A stretch of 12,707 bases of DNA from positions 1 to 12,707 of the forward strand of contig CAJVXG010000029.1 of NCBI GenBank assembly GCA_913009215.1, in the 5' to 3' direction. The stretch is from an uncultured Gammaproteobacteria bacterium. Its GTDB lineage: Bacteria; Pseudomonadota; Gammaproteobacteria; Acidiferrobacterales; CAJVXG01. A program made the position numbers and the translations under genes. This document shows, piece after piece, positions 6,621 through 12,707 of this stretch; the stretch's first letter is position 1, and the number at the start of each line of letters is the position of its first letter. Under the pieces are notes generated by a model. It was not told the DNA's origin. It made no database searches and saw only the letters and a list, made by a program, of their open reading frames with translations.

Positions 6621-7403
6621 ATGAATCAACGGAAACGGCTGATGATGGATCTTGAAAGGGCCATGAAAAAGCCCTTGTCGCAGAGGTCTTGGGTTATGAT
6701 CATTGATATCAGGAAATGCGTAGGGTGTACGTCCTGCGTAGTTGCGTGTGCCGCAGAAAATGTCTGTTCGCCCGGGACATCATACCGATGGGTTTTTGAT
6801 CAGGAATTTGGTGATTACCCCAACGTAGATAGATTCTTTATGCCTACAAACTGCCAGCAGTGTGATAATCCACCCTGCAAAAGGGCGGCTGATAAATATG
6901 CAAAAGGCGGCATAACAAAACGCCCGGACGGAATAGTAAGATTTGATTATATCAAACTTGCCAATCATAAGATGGCTGCCAAAACCGCCAAAGAGGCTTG
7001 CCCCTATGGTGCAATCTCGTATGATTATGGGCAATACTACACAGATGGCACCCCAAGAAGAGAGCCATACGAGACGAGAACATTTTTGGCCTATAACGAT
7101 TCGCTGAGCAGAAAGGAGACTACCGGCTCCATAAGAAAATGTACATTTTGTGCTCATCGTCTGGATAATGGTATGCTGCCAGCCTGCGTAACAACCTGTA
7201 TAGGCGATGCCATGTATTTTGGCGATGCAAATGACCCAAAGAGCAAGGTACATGAACTGATGAGAAAGAACAGATGGAATCCACATGCAAGCCTGGGAAC
7301 CAAACCTCGTGTGTACTACATAGGATACGAAAAGAGGGCGAATATAGCGTTTGCAACCAATAAAACCTGCGAAATGTGCCATGGTGAAGGGGGTAAGCTA
7401 TGA
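6621..7403 (+). CDS. Polyferredoxin electron-transfer subunit (TtrB/ArrB-like) lacking one cluster
   Basis: This 260-residue subunit belongs to the DMSO-reductase-family iron-sulfur proteins that carry electrons to or from the Mo subunit. ATG 6621 has AGGAGG 7 nt upstream. Cysteine motif I is complete (33, 36, 39, 43), as is motif IV (174, 177, 189, 193). Motif II has Cys78, 81 and 86 but Ala90 in place of the fourth, and motif III keeps only its last Cys127. With the standard ligand sharing, three [4Fe-4S] clusters keep all ligands and one loses all four. The C-terminus, beyond the usual domain, carries CEMCH (250-254), a haem-c-type motif. There is no signal peptide, so export would be by hitch-hiking with the Tat substrate encoded next. 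The genes overlap by ATGA. Arg codons are mostly AGA/AGG (14 of 20), unlike the regulators. Confidence 0.9.
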   Translation: MNQRKRLMMDLERAMKKPLSQRSWVMIIDIRKCVGCTSCVVACAAENVCSPGTSYRWVFDQEFGDYPNVDRFFMPTNCQQCDNPPCKRAADKYAKGGITKRPDGIVRFDYIKLANHKMAAKTAKEACPYGAISYDYGQYYTDGTPRREPYETRTFLAYNDSLSRKETTGSIRKCTFCAHRLDNGMLPACVTTCIGDAMYFGDANDPKSKVHELMRKNRWNPHASLGTKPRVYYIGYEKRANIAFATNKTCEMCHGEGGKL

Positions 7404-10400
7404 AAAAAGCCGATGAGAAAAAAACTGAGATAAAAGAAATGACAAGAAGGAATTTCTGCAAATCCACTGCTTTTTTAGGAGGATCAGCGATTCTTTTAAG
7501 TCAAATGGATATGGTTTTGGGAAATATAAAAACAGCCAATGCCGCAACAGGTGCCGCTTATTATCCATTATCAAAGCCTGAAAATATAATCTACTCGGTG
7601 TGCCTGCAGTGCCATACCGATTGCCCCATCAAGGTAAAAATACAAGATGGAGTTGCTGTAAAAATTGATGGAAATCCATATTCAGCACAGAATATGGTTC
7701 CAAATCTTAATCAGAATACAAGTCCGGCTCTTGCTGCCAGAATGGATGCCAAACTATGCCCGAAAGGCCAGGCCGGAGTTCAATCTCTTTATGATCCTTA
7801 CAGAATCGTCAAGGTACTCAAGAGAAACGGCCCGAGAGGTAGCGGTATGTGGAAAACTATTTCATTTGACAAGGCTGTCAGTGAAATTGTTGAAGGCGGA
7901 CGTCTCTTTAAAGATATAGGAGAAGATCGTAATGTTGACGGGTTAAGAAAAATCTACAAAATGACTGACCCCAAACTATCTGAAAATATGGCATCTGATG
8001 CCAAAAAGATAGCAAAGAAAAAACTCAGTGTCGACCAGTTCCAATCAAAATACAGCAGCCACCTTGACCTTTTGATAGACCCTGATCATCCCGATATGGG
8101 AACCAAAAATAACCAGTTCGTATTTATGGCCGGCCGAATTGAACATGGCAGAAAAGACCTTGTCAAACGGTGGCTTACGGGAAGCTTCGGATCGGTAAAC
8201 TTCTTTGAGCATACCGCTATCTGCGAGCAATCTCATCATATCGCCTATAAACAAGCATCGAGGCAGTACAGTAAGGGCAAATGGGGCAAGCCCACAACAG
8301 AACATATGAAGCCAGATGCCCTGAATGCAGAGTTTATAGTCTATTTCGGAACTGGTTTTGCGGAGGCCAACTTTGGCCCGACAAATATGGCTGCCAAAAT
8401 CACCAATAGATTGGTCGATGGTAAAATGAAGATAGCCGTAGTTGATCCGCGATTCAGCAAGAGCGCCGCCAAGGCATCAAGGTGGCTGCCCGTTAAGCCG
8501 GGTTCTGATGCGGCCTGCGCCCTGGCAATGATTAGATGGATCATAGCCAACGAAAGATACGATAAAAAATATTTAACGGCGGCGAATAAGGCTGCGGCAA
8601 AAAAGATTGGTGAAACGACATGGTCTGACTCGACTCACCTGGTACGTATGGAAGATGATGGCCCCGGCAAGTTTTTGAGGGCGGCTGATGTTGGACTGGG
8701 CGGCTCAGAATTTGTGATAATTAACAATAATAACCAGCCCGAGAAGGTTTCGGAGGGAGCCGCTGTTTTCGGCAAACTTGACTATTCCGGAAGTGTTGAT
8801 GGGATAAAGGTTAAAACGGCCTTCCGGCTTCTGAAAGAGCAGGCTTTATCAAAGAATATGGTGGAATGGTCAAGAGAGTGCGGCGTTCCCGTAAAAGATA
8901 TAGAGTGGGTTGCCAAAGAGTTTGTATCTCATGGTAAACGCGTCGGGGCCGAAATGTATCGCGGAGCAGTCAAACACACAAATGGTTATTATAACGCCCA
9001 GGCGGTAATCGCCTTGAATATACTGGTTGGCAATATAGACCATAAGGGGGGTCTGACTAATGGCGGCGGCCATTGGCACGAAGATGGGAGCAAGCCGGGC
9101 CAACCGTTTCCATTGAAACATTTGCAACCCAATAAACTTCATTCGTTCGGGATAAAACTTACGCGGGAAGGATCAAGGTATGAGGAGAGCACCCTTTTTG
9201 AGGGCTATCCGGCAAAACGTACATGGTTCCCATTCTCAGGTAATATTTACCAGGAAGTTCTTCCATCTGCCGCAACCGGCTATCCGTATCCGGTGAAAGC
9301 GGTATGGATTCACATGGGGAGCCCGGCGCTATCTGTTCCCGCCGCCAATGAGATGCTCAAAATTATCGCTAACACAGATGATGTGCCGTTACTGATTGCC
9401 GACGATATTGTCATTGGCGACTCGTCGATGTATGCCGATTATATATTCCCCGATTGCGCGGTCTGGGAAAGGTGGGGGACGCCTCATACCTCCCCGGACG
9501 TAACCCAGAAAGCGGCCAAAATAAGACAACCCACAGTCAAACCTTTCACCGAAGTTGTCGAGATCTATGGCGAGAAACAGCACTGCTCCATGGAAGCGGT
9601 ATTATTCGCTATTTCTGAAAAATTGCATCTTGGCGGCATTGGCAAAGATGGGTTTGGCAGCGGTATTAACTTCACGAGGCCGGAGGATTTTTATCTAAAA
9701 CTAGCCGCCAATATTGCCTATGGAGATAAAGCCCATGATTATGTGCCGGATGCCTCGGCGGATGAGGTGAGGTTATTCATTAAATCAAGGCGGCATTTTG
9801 GATCTGCCGCTTTTGCCGCAGGCAGGTGGGAAAAGTCCGTTGGTTCAAAGGCGTGGAAGAAGGTAATCTACGTCCTCAACAGGGGAGGCAGATGGGAGAA
9901 TTTCAGCGACAGTTTTCTGGGAAACAGTGGTTTTGTTGTTCATAAATACGCCAAAGGCATCAATCTTTATGCCGAGTCTGTGGCACTACAAAAACACTGT
10001 TTTACAGGTCAACGGTTCAGGGGAATTGCCAATTTTGAACCGATCAAAAATGCTGCGGGAAATGTTGTATATGGCAGTCATTCCCCATACGAACTTATTC
10101 TCATTACCTATAAGGACATAAGAGGCGGGCAGTCAAGAACTTTGCCACAGGATTACTGGTTATCTCTGACATTGCCGGAGAACTACATATTGATAAACGC
10201 CGAAACAGCAAAGGGCATGGGGCTGAAAGACGGGGACAGGGCAAAAATTATGTCGAGTTCAAATACTGACGGCATATGGCATCTTCCCAATCGAACCAAC
10301 AAGAAGGTAGCGGGAAGAATTAAGGCTGTCGCTGGTATGCGTCCAGGTGTTGTGGCGGTAAGTTGGTCTTTTGGTCACTGGGGATACGGGTCGTCAGATG

Positions 10401-10567
10401 TTAATGTCGATGGGGAGATCGTTACGGGTGATAAAAGGCGAGCGGCAGGCATGTGTCCAAATGCCGCAATGCAGGTTGACTCTGTCCTCAAAAATGCGCC
10501 GATGAGCGATCCCATAGGCGGCAGTGTTTCATTTTTTGATACCAGAGTAAGACTCGTGAAAGTATAA
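7400..10567 (+). CDS. Tat-exported molybdopterin oxidoreductase, TtrA/ArrA/SrrA-like catalytic subunit
   Basis: The 1055-residue catalytic subunit belongs to the DMSO reductase family. A twin-arginine signal (TRRNFCK, 15-21; hydrophobic AFLGGSAILL; cleavage after ANA about 48) sends it folded to the periplasm. The N-terminal [4Fe-4S] site is Cys68-x2-Cys71-x3-Cys75 with Cys120 (CPKG). HTAICEQSHHIAYK places Cys275 where the Mo-ligating cysteine is expected. A 60-residue insertion (about 172-235) precedes this. The C-terminal cofactor-binding domain (from about 900) contains SRTLPQDYW and ends in DPIGGSVSFFDTRVR, an ending I associate with tetrathionate-reductase-like enzymes. The length (ArrA about 850, TtrA about 1020) also points to the TtrA side. 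Likely substrates are sulfur, selenium, arsenic or antimony oxyanions; direction and substrate cannot be decided. It starts within the stop of the polyferredoxin gene and ends with tandem TAA codons. No membrane anchor gene accompanies it. Confidence 0.9.
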   Translation: MKKADEKKTEIKEMTRRNFCKSTAFLGGSAILLSQMDMVLGNIKTANAATGAAYYPLSKPENIIYSVCLQCHTDCPIKVKIQDGVAVKIDGNPYSAQNMVPNLNQNTSPALAARMDAKLCPKGQAGVQSLYDPYRIVKVLKRNGPRGSGMWKTISFDKAVSEIVEGGRLFKDIGEDRNVDGLRKIYKMTDPKLSENMASDAKKIAKKKLSVDQFQSKYSSHLDLLIDPDHPDMGTKNNQFVFMAGRIEHGRKDLVKRWLTGSFGSVNFFEHTAICEQSHHIAYKQASRQYSKGKWGKPTTEHMKPDALNAEFIVYFGTGFAEANFGPTNMAAKITNRLVDGKMKIAVVDPRFSKSAAKASRWLPVKPGSDAACALAMIRWIIANERYDKKYLTAANKAAAKKIGETTWSDSTHLVRMEDDGPGKFLRAADVGLGGSEFVIINNNNQPEKVSEGAAVFGKLDYSGSVDGIKVKTAFRLLKEQALSKNMVEWSRECGVPVKDIEWVAKEFVSHGKRVGAEMYRGAVKHTNGYYNAQAVIALNILVGNIDHKGGLTNGGGHWHEDGSKPGQPFPLKHLQPNKLHSFGIKLTREGSRYEESTLFEGYPAKRTWFPFSGNIYQEVLPSAATGYPYPVKAVWIHMGSPALSVPAANEMLKIIANTDDVPLLIADDIVIGDSSMYADYIFPDCAVWERWGTPHTSPDVTQKAAKIRQPTVKPFTEVVEIYGEKQHCSMEAVLFAISEKLHLGGIGKDGFGSGINFTRPEDFYLKLAANIAYGDKAHDYVPDASADEVRLFIKSRRHFGSAAFAAGRWEKSVGSKAWKKVIYVLNRGGRWENFSDSFLGNSGFVVHKYAKGINLYAESVALQKHCFTGQRFRGIANFEPIKNAAGNVVYGSHSPYELILITYKDIRGGQSRTLPQDYWLSLTLPENYILINAETAKGMGLKDGDRAKIMSSSNTDGIWHLPNRTNKKVAGRIKAVAGMRPGVVAVSWSFGHWGYGSSDVNVDGEIVTGDKRRAAGMCPNAAMQVDSVLKNAPMSDPIGGSVSFFDTRVRLVKV

Positions 10568-10621
10568 TAAACCCATGGTCTTATCCCAAAAGGCCATGGA
10601 AGAATATTAAGACCCTTGACA

Positions 10622-10660
10622 GTTGGCGGGTACGAGTTTGTCCCCGTCAACCGCTTTTTT
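10622..10660 (+). terminator. Possible rho-independent terminator of the catalytic operon
   Basis: GTTGGCGGG (10622-10630) pairs with CCCGTCAAC (10643-10651) with one mismatch across a 12-nt loop, followed by CGC and a run of six T (10655-10660). It lies 52 bp after the oxidoreductase stop codon. The large loop and the mismatch make it weak, so some transcripts may continue into the porin gene. Confidence 0.45.
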
Positions 10661-10763
10661 ATGAAGGTTTTGGATGAAACGCCTATTATTCTTATCATTA
10701 TACAGCATCGCGGAGTTTTCTGCAAATTAATAAATGGAGTTAAGGAAAAAAGGAGAAAGCGTT

Positions 10764-12026
10764 ATGAAAAAGATTATTTCCACAGTGGCGGCCCTGGGGC
10801 TATGCTGTGCAATGCCGTCCATTGCCGCCGCAGGGGACACTCCGCTGCTGCAGGTCCTGCAGAACAAGGGCGTGCTGACACCGTCCGAGGTTGCCCGGAT
10901 TGAGGCGCAGGGACAGAAAAAGCCCGCCGCCCTCAAGGGTCTCAAGATCGAGCTGCAAAGTTTTATTGACTATTCGGCCGGCGAGAAAGCCGAACCGGGC
11001 GACACCTCAAGCAGTTACAACGATTTCGCCGTTACCCGCGGCTATCTGACCATTAAAAAGAAAATCAACCCCTGGCTGAGCGGCCGGATCACCACGGACA
11101 TCCATCGGGACACCACCGCCGGTGCCAGCACCAACGGGGATTACACCATGCGGCTGAAGTATCTCTATGCCGAGTTGAAGCCCAATGACCTGGGAATGTT
11201 AACCTCCATGAAAATGGAAATCGGCCAGGGTCACAACCCCTGGCTTGATTTTGAAGAGCACATCAATCCTTACCGGGCGCAGGGGCCCATGGCTGTGGAG
11301 CGGGCTCATATCTTCAATTCCGCCGATGTCGGCATCAGCCTGCGGGGCAACATCGGCGACAAGCTCGCCGATGCCAAGGCCCTGACCGGCAACAGCCATT
11401 ACAGCGGCCTCTATGGCAGTTGGCATGTCGGCGTATATAACGGCGGCGGTTATCATGGTAAAGAGGCCAACGGCAACAAGGCGATAGAAGGACGGTTGAC
11501 GATACGGCCCCTGCCGCAAACGCTGCCCGGACTGCAGTTCAGCTATCTCGGCATGACCGGCGACGGCAACAAGGACTACTCTCCCGGGAGCAACCCGGAT
11601 TTTTCCATCAATCTGGGGATGATGAGTTATGAGAACCCCCTGTTTATTTTCACGGCGCAGTATTTTCAAACTACCGGCAATGCCGGTGGATCATGGACGA
11701 CCGGCGTTAATCATAAATCGCTCGACACCGAGGGGTATTCATTCTTCGGGCGGGTTCGGCTGCCGTTTGCCAACAAGAAGCTCTCGGTCTTCGGCCGTTA
11801 TGATCATTTCGATCAGGATTCGGACAATGTCATTGCCGATAATACCGCCTATGATCTCTATATCGGCGGCCTGTCCTATGACGTTGCCAAGGGCAACCAG
11901 ATACTGGTCGATTACGAGACCACGAACTTTGACGTTAACGCCGGCCAGAAAGGCAAGGTGCCGTCACTGGGCAACGATCTGGGCGACGAACATAAAATCC
12001 AGGTTGTCTACCAACTGGCATTCTGA
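10764..12026 (+). CDS. Outer-membrane beta-barrel porin (OprP/OprO-like)
   Basis: The product is a 420-residue outer-membrane protein. ATG 10764 is preferred over upstream in-frame starts because AGGAG is 8 nt upstream and it opens a good Sec signal peptide (MKK, hydrophobic core, cleavage after AAA near residue 23). A short periplasmic segment LLQVLQNKGVLTPSEVARI (28-46) resembles the N-terminus of porins of the phosphate-selective O/P type. The rest alternates polar and aromatic residues in beta-strand fashion and ends in YQLAF, the terminal Phe recognised by the BAM machinery. It probably admits the anionic substrate of the oxidoreductase, judged by position alone. The Arg codons I checked are CGN, matching the regulatory genes but not the catalytic pair. 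A 196-bp gap with a possible terminator precedes it, so it may have its own promoter, which I could not identify. Confidence 0.85.
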   Translation: MKKIISTVAALGLCCAMPSIAAAGDTPLLQVLQNKGVLTPSEVARIEAQGQKKPAALKGLKIELQSFIDYSAGEKAEPGDTSSSYNDFAVTRGYLTIKKKINPWLSGRITTDIHRDTTAGASTNGDYTMRLKYLYAELKPNDLGMLTSMKMEIGQGHNPWLDFEEHINPYRAQGPMAVERAHIFNSADVGISLRGNIGDKLADAKALTGNSHYSGLYGSWHVGVYNGGGYHGKEANGNKAIEGRLTIRPLPQTLPGLQFSYLGMTGDGNKDYSPGSNPDFSINLGMMSYENPLFIFTAQYFQTTGNAGGSWTTGVNHKSLDTEGYSFFGRVRLPFANKKLSVFGRYDHFDQDSDNVIADNTAYDLYIGGLSYDVAKGNQILVDYETTNFDVNAGQKGKVPSLGNDLGDEHKIQVVYQLAF

Positions 12027-12054
12027 TCATGTAGTGTGAAATAAGGACAAAAAA

Positions 12055-12090
12055 GCCTCTCCGGCCAAGCGGGCCGGAGAGGCTTTTTTT
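12055..12090 (+). terminator. Strong, probably bidirectional, rho-independent terminator
   Basis: GCCTCTCCGGCC (12055-12066) and GGCCGGAGAGGC (12072-12083) form a perfect 12-bp GC-rich stem with a 5-nt loop (AAGCG), followed by seven T (12084-12090) and preceded by six A. It lies 28 bp after the porin stop. The A-run on the other side lets it also stop transcription arriving from the right-hand mobile elements, insulating the island. Confidence 0.96.
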
Positions 12091-12104
12091 GTTTTTATGG
12101 GATT

Positions 12105-12226
12105 CGCCGCCTACCTTCAATTGCTGGCAATATCTGCTTCCGGACAGCTTTCCAGTCAATGGAATTCCATTATCGGGATTCGTTGATGGGCGCACCAGCG
12201 CTCTTGGCCGTCGTTTGCTTTCCCAT
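12105..12226 (-). pseudogene. N-terminal remnant of a group II intron reverse transcriptase
   Basis: Reading leftward from ATG 12226-12224, the minus strand gives MGKQTTAKSAGAPINESR, a TAA (12172-12170), then WNSIDWKAVRKQI. The pairing of a GAP motif with W-x-x-IDW and a basic helix is the typical N-terminus of bacterial group II intron-encoded reverse transcriptase/maturases (usually W-x-x-IDW-x-x-A-x-x-x-V-x-x-LQxRI). The stop probably replaced a Gln codon by one base change. The similarity ends at about RKQI, and the whole polymerase domain is missing, cut off near the porin terminator. It is a dead remnant, and the assignment rests on about 30 residues. Confidence 0.6.
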
Positions 12227-12460
12227 CCCCAAAGGTTCTCCAGATTCTCTCGCAACAAGACACCAGTTGGACGTCAGCACATGTTCTCACCATGACGGGG
12301 GTGCCATGGTTTTCATGACGAGCCGTGTTGCAGGCTCTATCCGCCCGGCTTTCCCGGGGGGCTTTGCTTCTTCTAACCTCTTCCTCCCGCCACTCCAACA
12401 GGAGCTTATAGGATTTGTCATATTTTTTCGTTAAAATAGCACAATTTTAACATGTTGCAA
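12227..12460 (-). other. Non-coding stretch, possibly group II intron RNA remains
   Basis: I see no convincing gene here. Because it lies directly upstream (minus strand) of the intron-encoded protein remnant, it may be part of the intron's structured RNA. Small inverted repeats are present, for example GAGCC/GGCTC at 12320-12324 and 12333-12337. At its right end GTTAAAAT (12430-12437) and ATTTTAAC (12444-12451) form a perfect 8-bp hairpin just after the stop codon of the next transposase, plausibly belonging to the end of that insertion sequence. I did not identify the intron's 5' boundary or domain V. Confidence 0.35.
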
Positions 12461-12706
12461 CTAGATTTTCTGTAAGACCCCACTGTCGATTTTCCAGCCG
12501 AATGCCTGCATAATTTGCGCTTGTATTTCATCCGGTTCTTCCAGCATTCGTTTGGCTTTCTTCCTTTTCGGTAACCAGATGAGGCAGGAGTGCAGACGAT
12601 GCAGGTGACGCATTGCCGCTTTGGCAGTAATCTCTACACCCGCCCGCCGCAGCCTGATTTCGATGAGCCGCAGCAGGGCCAGGGCCGCAATGCAGGTGAA
12701 AATGTG
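12461..12706 (-). CDS. C-terminus of an IS1634-like transposase, running off the window
   Basis: The reverse strand is open from the window edge for 81 residues to TAG at 12463-12461. It begins HIFTCIAALALLRLIEIRL, then RRAGVEITAKAAMRHLHR, and ends with a charged helix and FGWKIDSGVLQKI. The His-x-Phe-x-Cys, Ala/Leu-rich helix followed by a short variable tail is the usual end of IS1634-like transposases, just after the last catalytic Glu. The N-terminal part lies beyond the window, so it cannot be said whether this copy is whole. It has the same orientation as the N-terminal fragment at 569-889, but it cannot be the other half of that gene because the order is wrong for a single split copy. 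Confidence 0.75.
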   Translation of the reverse strand, partial: HIFTCIAALALLRLIEIRLRRAGVEITAKAAMRHLHRLHSCLIWLPKRKKAKRMLEEPDEIQAQIMQAFGWKIDSGVLQKI

Positions 12707-12707
12707 G

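Noticed and set aside
6780..7382. A 200-codon open frame on the minus strand
   Set aside because: It lies wholly antisense to the polyferredoxin gene, whose cysteine motifs, ribosome binding site and operon position are clear. The antisense product is unlike any family I know.
7601..7615. A second CxxCH-like string (CLQCH) in the oxidoreductase, residues 68-72
   Set aside because: It is part of the Cys-x2-Cys-x3-Cys...Cys motif that binds the N-terminal [4Fe-4S] cluster of this family, so it is not a haem site.
1..12707. CRISPR arrays, tRNA or rRNA genes
   Set aside because: No regularly spaced direct repeats and no tRNA- or rRNA-like sequence were seen on either strand.

Overview
This is a Gram-negative chromosome segment, most like an anaerobic, respiring Desulfobacterota-type bacterium. 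That assignment is inferred from the gene types and protein style, not proven. An intact core (about 2457-12090, all on the + strand) sits between two stretches of broken mobile DNA, so it reads as a laterally mobile respiratory island.

Left flank (1-2456): a permease (COG0701-type) fragment, the N-terminus of an IS1634-like transposase, a 204-bp MITE-like element with 17-bp terminal inverted repeats and an 8-bp target duplication, the C-terminus of a REP-associated tyrosine transposase, and two further transposase N-termini. None of the transposases is complete.

Regulatory module (2457-6176): three overlapping genes encode a PhnD-like periplasmic binding protein, a membrane histidine kinase and an NtrC-type sigma-54 response regulator. 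The arrangement recalls AioX-AioS-AioR and ArxX-ArxS-ArxR, and the fused PhnD-like sensor of TtrS. All of these sense sulfur or metalloid oxyanions.

Control region (6174-6620): a perfect palindrome overlaps the regulator's stop codon. About 60 bp further on is a near-consensus -24/-12 sigma-54 promoter (6252-6267), then a leader of about 340 nt containing a strong 49-nt stem-loop and a small hairpin just before the ribosome binding site.

Catalytic module (6621-10567): a polyferredoxin subunit and a 1055-residue Tat-exported molybdopterin oxidoreductase of the TtrA/ArrA/SrrA region of the DMSO reductase family overlap by 4 nt. The polyferredoxin has lost exactly the four cysteines of one [4Fe-4S] cluster and carries a C-terminal CxxCH. 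No membrane quinol-oxidising subunit, cytochrome or chaperone gene is present. A weak terminator separates this unit from an outer-membrane porin (10764-12026), which ends in a very strong terminator.

Proposed working: the oxyanion enters by the porin and is bound by the PhnD-like protein. The kinase phosphorylates the NtrC-type protein, which activates the sigma-54 promoter and so the periplasmic reductase (or oxidase). The substrate cannot be read from sequence alone.

Right flank (12091-12707): a nonsense-mutated remnant of a group II intron reverse transcriptase, then the C-terminus of another IS1634-like transposase that runs off the window.
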